Source: an uncultured Bacteroidota bacterium (GTDB taxonomy: Bacteria; Bacteroidota; Bacteroidia; Chitinophagales; Chitinophagaceae). From it: DNA of 19,988 nt. Below the pieces are notes generated by a model. The model ran no database searches. It saw only the letters and a list, made by a program, of their open reading frames with translations, and was not told where the DNA came from. Both the position numbers and the translations under genes were made by a program. The stretch lies in the NCBI GenBank assembly GCA_903913355.1, contig CAIWKU010000448.1, forward strand, positions 1 to 19,988, read 5' to 3'. Positions 8,435 through 17,025 of this stretch are shown here, in pieces. Each line of letters opens with the position of its first letter. The first letter of the stretch is position 1.

Positions 8435-9484
8435 TTAGAAGTGGTTGGCTGATGCCAGATAATTTCTAACATAATCATCTACCCCCTGCTCCAATGTATA
8501 AAATGATCTTGTATACCCGGCATCTTTAATTTTTTGCATATTGGCTTCTGTGAAATACTGGTATTTATCCCTGATATCTTCGGGCATATCAATAAATTCA
8601 ATGTTGGCTTCTTTATCCAGTCCTGCAAAAGTTGCTTTTACCAGATCATTAAATGCCCTTGCTGTTCCAGTACCCAGATTATAAATGCCATTCTTTTCAA
8701 CAGCCCAATTACCATTTTTCATGGAATCCATCATCCAGTCAATCACATTCAATACATCTTTTACATAAACAAAATCACGCAGTTGTTCCCCATCCTTAAA
8801 TCCTTCTTTGTGGCTACGGAACAATTTTACTTTCCCATCTTTCCGGATCTGATTAAACGCATGCCAGATAACGCTGGCCATCCGTCCTTTGTGGTATTCA
8901 TTGGGACCGTACACATTAAAGAATTTAAGCCCGGCCCAAAAAGGAGGGTTCCCTTTTTGTTCTCTTATTTCCTGAAGTGCCCATTTATCAAACTCGTTCT
9001 TACTGATCCCATAGGGATTGAGTGGTTGTAATTTTTCGATGATTGCATGATCATCATTATACCCCAATTGCCCATCACCATAAGTGGCAGCAGAAGAAGC
9101 ATATATTAAAGGAATTCCGTTCTGCGTACAATAGTTCCATATATCTTTTGAATATTGGAGGTTCAGTTCTTCATGAATTGCATAATTAAATTCTGTGGTA
9201 TCAGTTCTTGCACCCAAATGTATCACCATGCTGATAGCCGGTTGGTGCGTTGCCAGCCAATCAAATAAATGATAGCGTTCAATGATATTAATATAGGATT
9301 TAGATTCCCAGTTCTTTCTTTTCTCCTCAAATCCAAAATCATCTACCAATAACAGGTTTTCATACCCATTATCATTTAAATACTGAACCATACAGGATCC
9401 AATAAATCCTGCAGCTCCGGTAACAATAATTGCGCCCTGTTCTGATTCAATAGCTTTCTCCTCTGCTGCGTTTTTGTTTTCCAT
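8435..9484 (-). CDS. hldD: ADP-L-glycero-D-manno-heptose 6-epimerase
   Basis: 349 residues. HldD (RfaD) epimerises ADP-D-glycero-D-manno-heptose at C6 to give the L,D-heptose donor used for the lipopolysaccharide inner core. It is a short-chain dehydrogenase fold: the NADP-binding loop TGAAGFIGS is at 22-30, HLGARTDTTE at 89-98, the catalytic YGISK (Tyr158, Lys162), and FNVYGPNEYHKGRMAS (189-204) and LRDFVYVKDV (235-244) are typical of the family. The first 17 residues are a charged extension compared with the usual MIIVTGAAGFIG beginning; no other ATG, GTG or TTG lies between the start and the nucleotide loop, so this start is forced. The start codon is 2 bases after the purL stop, suggesting translational coupling to purL. 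LPS heptose synthesis indicates a Gram-negative envelope. Confidence 0.95.
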   Translation of the reverse strand: MENKNAAEEKAIESEQGAIIVTGAAGFIGSCMVQYLNDNGYENLLLVDDFGFEEKRKNWESKSYINIIERYHLFDWLATHQPAISMVIHLGARTDTTEFNYAIHEELNLQYSKDIWNYCTQNGIPLIYASSAATYGDGQLGYNDDHAIIEKLQPLNPYGISKNEFDKWALQEIREQKGNPPFWAGLKFFNVYGPNEYHKGRMASVIWHAFNQIRKDGKVKLFRSHKEGFKDGEQLRDFVYVKDVLNVIDWMMDSMKNGNWAVEKNGIYNLGTGTARAFNDLVKATFAGLDKEANIEFIDMPEDIRDKYQYFTEANMQKIKDAGYTRSFYTLEQGVDDYVRNYLASANHF

Positions 9485-9486
9485 AA

Positions 9487-11694
9487 TTATTGTAAAAGCT
9501 TTTCGATGGCTGTATCATATTTCTTTTTCCATTCCGTGATATTACCCCAATCATTTCCGTTTACAGTAATATTTCCGCTGGTTACTGCACCAAGTTCTGT
9601 TATAGTAATACCTGATTCTTTGGAAAAAAGTAGCAATCCTTCAACGGTTTCTTTGCCAACAGAAACAACCACCCTGCCTTGTGCTTCTCCAAACCAAAAA
9701 GCATCTTTCCGGATGGGAGAATGTGCAGAAACATAAAATCCAAGCTCCTGATAAAAACTACTTTCCAGTAATGAAACCGCTAATCCGCCTTCACTGATAT
9801 CATGGGCGCTTTTAATCAACTTTTGTTTGATAATAGTAGAAACAAATTTTTGAACTGCCATCTCTTCTTCCAGATCAAAATAGGGTGCCGGAGAATATGC
9901 TACTTTTTTCAGTTTATGCAGGTATTCAGATGAGGCAATATCATTTTGTTGTTTGCCTATTAATAATATTACATCACCTGCTTCTTTAAATGATAAAGTC
10001 ATTCGATTAGAAAAATCATCCAATATACCCACCATACCAATTGTAGGTGTGGGATATACCGGTCCATCCGGGTTCTGGTTATAAAAACTTACATTCCCTC
10101 CTGTTACCGGCGTTTTGAACTTACGACAGGCATCTCCCATTCCGGTGACAGCTTTTACAAACTGGTAATATACTTCAGGATCATAGGGATTTCCGAAATT
10201 TAGACAATTGGTTACTCCGATTGGTTCACCGCCGCTGCATACAATATTTCGGGCAGCTTCTGCTACAGCAATCATTCCCCCTTTGTATGGGTCAGCAAAA
10301 ACATACTTACTATTACAATCAACTGTAATTGCCAATGCTTTTCCAGTACCTTTTGCCAATACAATAGATGCATCACTAGGGGCATTGGTAGACGCATTGG
10401 CAGCGCCTACCATACTATCATATTGTGTGTATACCCATCTTTTGGAGGCAATATTGGGTATCTGAATTAAATTTTCAGCTACTTCTTTAAGATCCGTGAT
10501 ATCGTCAATGGTATTTAAATCAAACGCATTTATTTTTTCAAAATAAGCCGGCTCTGTATACTCTCTGGTATATTGAGGAGCCCCACCACCTAGTACCAAT
10601 TCAATTGCGGGTATGGATGCTTCTAATTGACCATGCATATAAAATTTGAGCAGGCCATCATCCGTTACTTCCCCTATTTCACTGCAACTCAGGTCCCATT
10701 TTTCAAACACTTTCAATACTGCAGCTTCTTTTCCTTTTTCTACTACTACCAGCATTCGCTCCTGACTTTCACTAAGCAATAATTCCCATGCTTTCATATT
10801 TTGCTGACGCGTGGGTACTTTATCCAAATCAATACGCATGCCCATTTCTCCCTTGGCGCTCATTTCTGCGGTAGAACAGATTATACCGGCTGCCCCCATA
10901 TCCTGCATACCAACAACGGCTCCGGTTTCAATTACTTCAAGACAGGCTTCCAGCAATTTTTTTTCCTGAAAGGGATCTCCCACCTGCACGGCAGGCAATT
11001 CTTCGGTGCTTTCTGCTGTAATATCTGCCGATGCAAATGAGGCCCCGCCAATCCCATCTTTACCGGTGGCGCTTCCTACAAAAAAGACAGGGTTACCTGC
11101 TATTTTTCCGGAAGTGGCACTTACCATTTTATCTGCCTGCATAATCCCAACACTCATGGCATTTACCAGCGGATTGGTATGATAACAATCTTCAAAATAT
11201 ACTTCGCCACCTACCGTAGGTACACCAAAACAGTTGCCATAATGCCCAATGCCATGTACCACACCACTCAATAATCTCTGGGTCTTTTTATCGGCCAGGT
11301 TCCCAAATCGCAAACTGTTTAAAGATGCGATAGGTCTTGCCCCCATCGTAAAAATATCTCTTTGAATCCCTCCTACACCCGTTGCTGCACCCTGAAAAGG
11401 TTCAATAGCACTTGGGTGATTATGGCTTTCTATTTTAAAAACCACACCAAACCCATTTCCCATATCCATCAAACCTGCATTCTCTTCCCCCGCTGCCACC
11501 AGCATTCTTCCCCCATCTCTGGGAAGTGTTTTTAACCATTTAATAGAATTCTTATAACTGCAATGCTCGCTCCACATACCACTGAAAGCACATAGCTCAG
11601 TAAAATTGGGTGTGCGACCAAGTTTTTGTTTGATTAATTCAAATTCATCTTCCGTTAAACGGAGTTGTTGGGCGGTTTTAGCGGTAATTTCCAT
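9487..11694 (-). CDS. purL: Phosphoribosylformylglycinamidine synthase subunit PurL
   Basis: 735 residues: the small-type PurL, which lacks the glutaminase domain of the ~1300-residue proteobacterial enzyme and therefore needs separate PurQ and PurS (not in this window). It catalyses the ATP-dependent conversion of FGAR to FGAM, the fourth step of de novo purine synthesis, in the cytoplasm. Motifs: SGMWSEHCSYKNS (38-50) with the catalytic-type His44, KIESHNHPSAIEPFQGAATG (87-106) in the FGAR/ATP site, and GVGGIQRDIFTMGARPIA (106-123). The duplicated AIRS-like halves follow; GGGAPQYTREY marks the region between them. The start ATG is the first in frame. A candidate -7 box lies 8 bases upstream, and the hldD start follows the stop by 2 bases. 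Confidence 0.97.
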   Translation of the reverse strand: MEITAKTAQQLRLTEDEFELIKQKLGRTPNFTELCAFSGMWSEHCSYKNSIKWLKTLPRDGGRMLVAAGEENAGLMDMGNGFGVVFKIESHNHPSAIEPFQGAATGVGGIQRDIFTMGARPIASLNSLRFGNLADKKTQRLLSGVVHGIGHYGNCFGVPTVGGEVYFEDCYHTNPLVNAMSVGIMQADKMVSATSGKIAGNPVFFVGSATGKDGIGGASFASADITAESTEELPAVQVGDPFQEKKLLEACLEVIETGAVVGMQDMGAAGIICSTAEMSAKGEMGMRIDLDKVPTRQQNMKAWELLLSESQERMLVVVEKGKEAAVLKVFEKWDLSCSEIGEVTDDGLLKFYMHGQLEASIPAIELVLGGGAPQYTREYTEPAYFEKINAFDLNTIDDITDLKEVAENLIQIPNIASKRWVYTQYDSMVGAANASTNAPSDASIVLAKGTGKALAITVDCNSKYVFADPYKGGMIAVAEAARNIVCSGGEPIGVTNCLNFGNPYDPEVYYQFVKAVTGMGDACRKFKTPVTGGNVSFYNQNPDGPVYPTPTIGMVGILDDFSNRMTLSFKEAGDVILLIGKQQNDIASSEYLHKLKKVAYSPAPYFDLEEEMAVQKFVSTIIKQKLIKSAHDISEGGLAVSLLESSFYQELGFYVSAHSPIRKDAFWFGEAQGRVVVSVGKETVEGLLLFSKESGITITELGAVTSGNITVNGNDWGNITEWKKKYDTAIEKLLQ

Positions 11695-11701
11695 GGTGCC
11701 G

Positions 11702-11709
11702 CAAAGGTA
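11702..11709 (-). promoter_or_regulatory. Candidate Bacteroidota -7 box upstream of purL
   Basis: On the minus strand these bases read TACCTTTG, an exact match to the Bacteroidota sigma-ABfr -7 consensus TAnnTTTG. The purL start codon begins 8 bases downstream, which would make a nearly leaderless transcript. There is no clean TTG -33 box 19-21 bases further upstream (TTC at best). An 8-base match with four or fewer free positions can occur by chance, so this is tentative. Confidence 0.3.
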
Positions 11710-11750
11710 AGTGATGGGAGTGAAACTGGAAGGGGAAGGGACTGTTTTGA

Positions 11751-11850
11751 TGAATTGTTATTCGAATTGTTATATGGTTAATTTGTTTAATGACTTTTTC
11801 AGGGGCATATAAAATAACAATTCAACAATTTGACCATTTAACCATATATC
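11751..11850. repeat. AT-rich repeat cluster with direct and inverted copies
   Basis: The gap between purL and the head-GIN gene contains gaattgttat twice in tandem (11752-11761, 11764-11773), its inverted form at 11814-11823, the motif atatggttaa at 11772-11781 and its inverse ttaaccatat at 11838-11847. The copy at 11772-11787 shares 16 identical bases with the pyrG leader at 4925-4940. The inverted pairs interleave rather than nest, so this is not a simple hairpin. It probably represents two opposed copies of a short dispersed intergenic element; the role is unknown. Confidence 0.5.
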
Positions 11851-11859
11851 TACTCTGCC

Positions 11860-11897
11860 AAAAAAACAAAAGCCATATCTGCCCAAACAGATATGGC
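11860..11897 (-). terminator. Intrinsic terminator of the head-GIN gene
   Basis: On the minus strand a 10-bp perfect stem (11888-11897 with 11872-11881) and a 6-base loop are followed by TTTTGTTTTTTT (11871 down to 11860). This is a textbook Rho-independent terminator placed 27 bases after the stop of the head-GIN gene. It separates that gene from purL, so purL should have its own promoter. Confidence 0.85.
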
Positions 11898-11923
11898 CTT
11901 ATAAATCAATATTGCCAATAAAT

Positions 11924-12646
11924 TTATGACCTGGTTACTTTTCCGCTACCCGCTTTATGAGAACGGATATCTGTGGCAGCACCCTGATAATATACATTAC
12001 CACTGCCGCTGATATTGGCTTCCAAACTGGTATTTGCAAACACTTTCACATTGCCGCTACCGCTGATACTGGCAGATACCTGGTTGGCTATTACACCTGA
12101 ACAATCTGCATTACCACTTCCACTAATTCTGGCAGAAACCTCATCGGATGCACCGGATAAATGGATATTTCCACTTCCTGAAATGCTGACATCAACAGAT
12201 TTGTATTTGCCAAAAGCCAGGTTGATGGTTCCAGAACCTGATAATTTGAAACTACCGTTTCCGTCATTAAAAAAATTGCCTTTGCCGATTATATCACCAC
12301 TGCCCGAAAGAGATACGCCGGTTAAACGGGTGGCCGATACATAAATTGTGATCTTATTACTGGAGCGGAGACTTACATTTTTAGTCGTCTTGATCGACAA
12401 TTTGCCATCTTCTACTTTGGTTTCTATATAAGAAAGTAGGTTTGCATCTCCTTCTACCTGGATGGAATTGCTTTCTCCATAGGCAATCATTACATCCCAT
12501 GAACCAGAAGAAGCGATGCTGGTATAATTACTTACCTGCCTGGTTTCCTTTTTTAATTGACCATTTCCTTCCACTTTTTCCCAAGGCCATTGGGCAATAG
12601 AGGGTATGCTGAGAGCCAGCAGGATAATCATGCAAATTTGTTTCAT
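11924..12646 (-). CDS. Exported head-GIN domain protein (DUF2807)
   Basis: 240 residues with a signal peptide (1-19, ending PSIAQ), so exported. The rest matches the head-GIN domain family (DUF2807, often labelled putative auto-transporter adhesin), a right-handed beta-helix-like fold common in Bacteroidota. The N-terminal part has the usual SIASSGSWDVMIAYGES element (43-59) and VEGDANLLSYIET (64-76). From residue 114 on there is a ladder of SGSG turns: LSGSGD 113-118, LSGSGT 135-140, then ISGSGN at 155, 174, 193 and 212, i.e. spacing of 22, 20 and then 19 residues, and a last AGSG near 232. Each interval would be one or two rungs of the helix. Molecular function is not established; an adhesin role is only a family label. 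Monocistronic, with its own terminator, and divergent from glnN. Confidence 0.85.
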   Translation of the reverse strand: MKQICMIILLALSIPSIAQWPWEKVEGNGQLKKETRQVSNYTSIASSGSWDVMIAYGESNSIQVEGDANLLSYIETKVEDGKLSIKTTKNVSLRSSNKITIYVSATRLTGVSLSGSGDIIGKGNFFNDGNGSFKLSGSGTINLAFGKYKSVDVSISGSGNIHLSGASDEVSARISGSGNADCSGVIANQVSASISGSGNVKVFANTSLEANISGSGNVYYQGAATDIRSHKAGSGKVTRS

Positions 12647-12866
12647 ATAGCTTTAGGTTTGCCATTGTAACGGGTAAATGCTGATTTCGTTACATTTCCC
12701 CGGTTTTCTTCTAAAAAAAGCCAAATTGACTGATTCACAACACATAACAAATAATTCTATGTTTTATTTTTTCCACAAATAATGCATTATTCGACGGTCA
12801 AAATATTTAATACTTTATTTTTCGGAGATTTTGCGCTTAATTTGGCTTGTCAAAAAAAATGAAACT

Positions 12867-15059
12867 ATGTCTTTACGATTCAATGCTATCGGGAACATTT
12901 CTAATGAAACCAATGGTGCCCCTATTCCGCCCAGTCTAAAAGTTACCGGAATTTTTAATGAGAATGTATTTACCATTAAAACTGCCCGTGAATATTTAAG
13001 TGATGATGGTTATAAAAGCCTTGTGACGAGTATCCGGGGTGGTAAAAAAATTGATCGAAGCGTAGCCAGCCAGATTGCCAATGGTATCCGAGCCTGGGCT
13101 GAGAGTAAAGGCGTTACTCACTTTACTCACTGGTTTCAACCTTTAACAGGAACCACTGCCGAAAAACATGATTCCTTTTTTACCTTAAAAAGCGATGGTA
13201 CTGCGATTGAAGAATTTGATGGCGCAGCCCTGATTCAACAGGAACCGGATGCTTCTTCTTTCCCTAGTGGTGGCTTACGGGCAACTTTTGAAGCAAGAGG
13301 GTATACTGCCTGGGATCCTTCTTCTCCTGCTTTTATTATTGAAATCGGTAAGGGCAAAACACTTTGTATACCTACGATCTTTGTTTCGTATACAGGAGAA
13401 TCGCTCGATTACAAAGCTCCTTTGCTTAAAGCACTGGAAGCTTTGAATAAATCCGCTGTTGATGTTTGCAATTATTTTGATAAAAATGTTACGAAAGTAA
13501 CTGCTACGTTGGGTTGGGAACAGGAATATTTTGTGATCGACCAGGGACTGGCCAATGCCCGTCCGGATCTGGTACAATGCGGTCGTACTGTATATGGAGC
13601 TGCTCCTGCGAAAGGTCAGCAACTGGAAGACCATTATTTTGGTTCTATTCCGGAAAGAGTGTATGCTTTCATGAGAGATTACGAACAGGAATCATATAAA
13701 CTGGGTATTCCATTACGCACCCGTCATAATGAAGTAGCGCCTGCACAATTTGAATGTGCTCCTATTTTTGAAGAAGTAAACATTGCGGTTGATCACAATA
13801 CTTTATTAATGGACGTGATGAGTCGCGTGGCGAAACGTCATAACCTGGTAGTATTGCTACACGAAAAACCATTTGCAGGAATCAACGGAAGTGGAAAACA
13901 CAATAACTGGAGTATGGCAACAGATACAGGTGTAAACCTGCTGGCCCCGGGTAAAACACCTAAGACCAATCTGATGTTCCTCACTTTCTTTGTGAACACC
14001 ATTAAAGCCGTTCATGACCATGCAGATATTATGCGTGCTGCGATTGCGTCTGCACCCAATGATCATAGGTTAGGAGCCAATGAAGCACCTCCTGCCATTA
14101 TCTCGGTGTTTGTGGGACAATATCTTGCCAAAGTTTTATCAGATGTGGAAACACGTGTGAGCACTAAGTTTGACGAACAGGATGAAGCGATATTAAAACT
14201 TGACCTGCATCGTAGTATTCCGGAACTGATGCTGGATAATACAGACAGGAACCGTACTTCTCCGTTTGCTTTTACAGGTAATAAATTTGAATTCCGTGCC
14301 GTAGGATCTTCAGCCAATTGTGCCATTTCCATGACCGTGTTGAATACCATTATGGCCGATACACTGAAAAAATTCAAATTGGATGTGGATGCCCTGATTG
14401 AAAAAGGAGATAAGAAAGAAATTGCCATTATGCAGGTAATTCAACGATACATTGTAGAGAGTAAAAAAGTATTGTTTGAAGGTGATGGATACAGTGATGA
14501 CTGGCACCATGAAGCAGAACGTCGTGGTTTACCGAATGTGAAAACAACCCCACTTGCTTTGGATGCGATGGTTTCAGACAAGGCTAAGAAATTGTTTGAA
14601 ACAAACAATGTGTATTCTCATTCTGAATTAGAAGCCAGACACGAAATAGAACTTGAAAAATATATTAAGAAAGTACAGATCGAAGCACGTATCATGGGTG
14701 ATCTTGCCATCAACCATATTCTTCCGGCAGCAATCAAATACCAGAATGCTTTATTGGAGAACGTGAATGGTTTAAAAGCTGCAGGTTTACCTGAATCCGC
14801 TTATAAAAGTCAACTTGATATCCTGAAATCAGTAAGCGATCATGTGCAGGTAATTCATTCGAAAGTTCATGCCATGGTGGAAGAAAGAAAAGTAGTGAAT
14901 AATATTGGCGATACCCGTACCAAAGCGATTGCTTATGAAAGTCAGATCAAATCTGCTTTCTTTGATGATATCCGTTACCATGTAGACAAACTGGAACATT
15001 TGGTAGATGATGAGTTCTGGACCTTGCCTAAGTATCGTGAGATGCTGTTCTTACGATAA
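12867..15059 (+). CDS. glnN: Glutamine synthetase type III
   Basis: 730 residues from the ATG at 12867, which gives the family-like MSLRFNA beginning; the frame extends 12 codons further upstream but those residues are not family-like. Length and motifs identify GSIII, the large glutamine synthetase of Bacteroidota and cyanobacteria, which makes glutamine from glutamate, ammonia and ATP. Motifs: THWFQPLTG (87-95, GSIII-specific), GWEQEYF (216-222) and RHNEVAPAQFE (286-296) with metal/glutamate ligands, FAGINGSGKHNNWSM (336-350) in the ATP/glutamate site, and RLGANEAPPAI (401-411). The C-terminal helical extension that distinguishes GSIII from GSI is present. Type III enzymes are not known to use GlnE adenylylation. 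No canonical promoter was found in the 220 bases upstream; a strong terminator follows. Confidence 0.97.
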   Translation: MSLRFNAIGNISNETNGAPIPPSLKVTGIFNENVFTIKTAREYLSDDGYKSLVTSIRGGKKIDRSVASQIANGIRAWAESKGVTHFTHWFQPLTGTTAEKHDSFFTLKSDGTAIEEFDGAALIQQEPDASSFPSGGLRATFEARGYTAWDPSSPAFIIEIGKGKTLCIPTIFVSYTGESLDYKAPLLKALEALNKSAVDVCNYFDKNVTKVTATLGWEQEYFVIDQGLANARPDLVQCGRTVYGAAPAKGQQLEDHYFGSIPERVYAFMRDYEQESYKLGIPLRTRHNEVAPAQFECAPIFEEVNIAVDHNTLLMDVMSRVAKRHNLVVLLHEKPFAGINGSGKHNNWSMATDTGVNLLAPGKTPKTNLMFLTFFVNTIKAVHDHADIMRAAIASAPNDHRLGANEAPPAIISVFVGQYLAKVLSDVETRVSTKFDEQDEAILKLDLHRSIPELMLDNTDRNRTSPFAFTGNKFEFRAVGSSANCAISMTVLNTIMADTLKKFKLDVDALIEKGDKKEIAIMQVIQRYIVESKKVLFEGDGYSDDWHHEAERRGLPNVKTTPLALDAMVSDKAKKLFETNNVYSHSELEARHEIELEKYIKKVQIEARIMGDLAINHILPAAIKYQNALLENVNGLKAAGLPESAYKSQLDILKSVSDHVQVIHSKVHAMVEERKVVNNIGDTRTKAIAYESQIKSAFFDDIRYHVDKLEHLVDDEFWTLPKYREMLFLR

Positions 15060-15078
15060 TCGTTAAAAAATCGATTTT

Positions 15079-15114
15079 AGCCCTGTTACCCATTTAGGAA
15101 CAGGGCTTTTTTTT
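15079..15114 (+). terminator. Intrinsic terminator of glnN
   Basis: A 9-bp G/C-rich stem (agccctgtt 15079-15087 with aacagggct 15099-15107) closes an 11-base loop and runs into eight T residues to 15114. It begins 20 bases after the glnN stop. This is a clear plus-strand Rho-independent terminator, so the small gene at 15230 probably has a separate promoter. Confidence 0.9.
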
Positions 15115-15229
15115 GGTCATTCATCAAAAAATAACAGGAAAATGCCGAATTTATCCCCTTATCTACCGAAAAAAATAAATACAGATAACCAAAAACCTTA
15201 ATTTTCTATCTACAAATAAAAAAACAACT

Positions 15230-15601
15230 ATGAAAAAAGTACTTGCCTTATTAACAGTAGTTATCTGCTGCTCTATGTCACATGTTATGGCACAAGGTGG
15301 TGGTCAGCGTATGACACCTGAAGAACGTAAAGCTGCTCTGATTGAAAGACTGAAACCATTAAATCTTACACAGGTTCAATCAGATTCAGTTGTTGCCATT
15401 TATATGGACAATTCTGCCATGGCTGCAATGAGAGACCCAAACATGAGCCAGGAAGATCGTCAGGCTGCTATGAAAACTTTCAGTGAAGCAAGAGCCAAAA
15501 GACTTGAAAAAGCAATTGGTGCTGATCTTGCCAAAAAAGTTGCAGAAGTTGCTCAACCACAGCGTGGACCACGAGGTGGCGGCGGAGGTGGTGGTAAATA
15601 A
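15230..15601 (+). CDS. Small exported LTXXQ/Spy-like protein with Gly-rich tail
   Basis: 123 residues. The first 21 form a signal peptide ending HVMAQ, so the product is probably periplasmic. The mature part is predicted helical and charged: MTPEERKAALIERLKPLNLTQVQSD includes an LTXXQ motif (LTQVQ, 46-50), as in Spy/CpxP-like periplasmic proteins and similar small Bacteroidota proteins. A second helix pair has MSQEDRQAAMKTF and RAKRLEKAIGADLAKKVAEV. The C-terminus is low-complexity, RGPRGGGGGGGK, with seven consecutive Gly. Spy/CpxP proteins bind unfolded or surface proteins under envelope stress; whether this one does is inference. It starts at an ATG in an A-rich context without Shine-Dalgarno sequence, sits between terminators and is probably monocistronic. 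Confidence 0.7.
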   Translation: MKKVLALLTVVICCSMSHVMAQGGGQRMTPEERKAALIERLKPLNLTQVQSDSVVAIYMDNSAMAAMRDPNMSQEDRQAAMKTFSEARAKRLEKAIGADLAKKVAEVAQPQRGPRGGGGGGGK

Positions 15602-15617
15602 TATTTACACTCTTCTA

Positions 15618-15657
15618 CATAAAAAACCCTCATCATATTAGATGAGGGTTTTTTATG
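15618..15657. terminator. Bidirectional intrinsic terminator
   Basis: A 17-bp perfect stem (15618-15634 with 15641-15657) closes a 6-base loop. The stem has A6 on the left and T6 on the right flanking the ccctcatc/gatgaggg core, so each strand ends its GC core with a U-run. It lies between the convergent stops of the LTXXQ-like gene (15601) and accC (15681) and serves both directions. Confidence 0.88.
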
Positions 15658-15680
15658 CTTACAAGATGAATCAATCCTGT

Positions 15681-17018
15681 TTATTTCATTTTAAACGACT
15701 CTAAAAATTTGGTTGTAAAATTTCCTTTCCTGAAATCTTCATTCTTCATCAATTGCAAATGAAAAGGGATTGTGGTTTTTACACCTTCAATTACATATTC
15801 GCTTAAGGCACGATACATGGTATCAATCGCTTCTTCGCGGGTTTGTGCAACGGTAATCAGTTTTCCGATCATGGAATCATAATAGGGAGGGATTACATAG
15901 CCAGCATACACATGACTATCCACCCTCACCCCATGACCACCTGGTGTGTGTAATACGGTGATCTTACCTGGTGAAGGGCGAAAATCATTGTATGGATCTT
16001 CGGCATTGATGCGGCACTCGATGGCATGCATCTGGGGTTCATAATTTTTTCCAGAAATTCTTTCACCCATCGCTATTTTGATCTGTTCTTTGATCAAGTC
16101 AAAGCTTACCACTTCTTCTGTTACACAATGTTCTACCTGGATACGTGTGTTCATTTCCATGAAATAGAAATTGCGATGTTTATCAACCAGGAATTCAATC
16201 GTACCTACGCTTTCATAATTAATTGCCGAAGCCGCTTTGATAGCCGCTTCTCCCATTTTCTGCCTTAATTCCGGGGTCATAAAAGGAGAAGGAGATTCTT
16301 CAACCAGTTTCTGGTGCCTGCGCTGAATAGAGCAATCTCTTTCACTAAGGTGACAAACATTCCCATATTGATCGCCGGCAACCTGTATTTCAATATGTCG
16401 TGGCTCTTCCACGAATTTCTCCATATAGATCCCGTCGTTTTTAAAAGAAGCAGCTGCTTCTATTTTTGCTGTGGTATAGGCTTTCTCGATTTCAGATTCT
16501 TCCCAAACCATGCGCATACCTTTTCCACCTCCACCGGCTGTGGCTTTCAGTATTACAGGATACCCCACCACTTTTGCGAGTTCCTTGGTTTGTTCAATAC
16601 TTTCCAATAATCCTTGCCCACCTGGTACAACCGGCACACCTGCTTTGATCATGGTTTCCTTGGCTGTGATCTTATCTCCCATTTTATTGATCATTTCAGG
16701 AGTGGGTCCAATGAATTTGATCCCATGATCAGCGCATATCTGAGAAAACTTTGCGTTCTCTGCCAAAAATCCATACCCGGGATGTACAGCATCCGCATTG
16801 GTAATTTCTGCAGCTGCCATGATATGTGGAATATTAAGGTAGGAGTCTATGCTGGCAGGTTTCCCTATACAAACGGCTTCATCTGCAAATTTTACGTGCA
16901 GACTATCTTTATCCGCGGTAGAATAAACCGCTACGGTTTTAATGCCCATTTCCCGGCAGGTACGGATTACCCTTAAAGCGATTTCACCTCTGTTCGCAAT
17001 CAATATCTTTTTAAACAT
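15681..17018 (-). CDS. accC: Acetyl-CoA carboxylase biotin carboxylase subunit
   Basis: 445 residues, normal length for AccC. It carboxylates the biotin carried by AccB using ATP and bicarbonate, the first half-reaction of malonyl-CoA synthesis for fatty acids, in the cytoplasm. The ATG at 17016-17018 gives the canonical MFKKILIANRGEIALR beginning; the open frame also allows a TTG three codons earlier, which is less likely. Motifs: VHPGYGFLAEN (78-88), the ATP-grasp glycine loop KATAGGGGKGMRM (158-170), ERDCSIQRRHQKLVEE (226-241) with the catalytic Cys and Arg region, and MEMNTRIQVEH (287-297) with Mg-binding Glu. Everything needed is present. accB lies 97 bases upstream on the same strand; the 8-bp tandem repeat in the leader ends at its start. 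Confidence 0.97.
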   Translation of the reverse strand: MFKKILIANRGEIALRVIRTCREMGIKTVAVYSTADKDSLHVKFADEAVCIGKPASIDSYLNIPHIMAAAEITNADAVHPGYGFLAENAKFSQICADHGIKFIGPTPEMINKMGDKITAKETMIKAGVPVVPGGQGLLESIEQTKELAKVVGYPVILKATAGGGGKGMRMVWEESEIEKAYTTAKIEAAASFKNDGIYMEKFVEEPRHIEIQVAGDQYGNVCHLSERDCSIQRRHQKLVEESPSPFMTPELRQKMGEAAIKAASAINYESVGTIEFLVDKHRNFYFMEMNTRIQVEHCVTEEVVSFDLIKEQIKIAMGERISGKNYEPQMHAIECRINAEDPYNDFRPSPGKITVLHTPGGHGVRVDSHVYAGYVIPPYYDSMIGKLITVAQTREEAIDTMYRALSEYVIEGVKTTIPFHLQLMKNEDFRKGNFTTKFLESFKMK

Positions 17019-17025
17019 TGAGTTC

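Noticed and set aside
8534..9031. A 165-codon plus-strand open frame opposite hldD
   Set aside because: HldD is intact with all motifs on the minus strand; the plus-strand translation is rich in Phe, Ile and His as expected for an antisense shadow.
12654..12661. Exact TAnnTTTG match (TAGGTTTG) on the plus strand upstream of glnN
   Set aside because: It is over 200 bases from the glnN start, has a TTTG only 13 bases upstream rather than a -33 box at 19-21, and lies right at the divergent head-GIN start, so a glnN promoter role is not supported.
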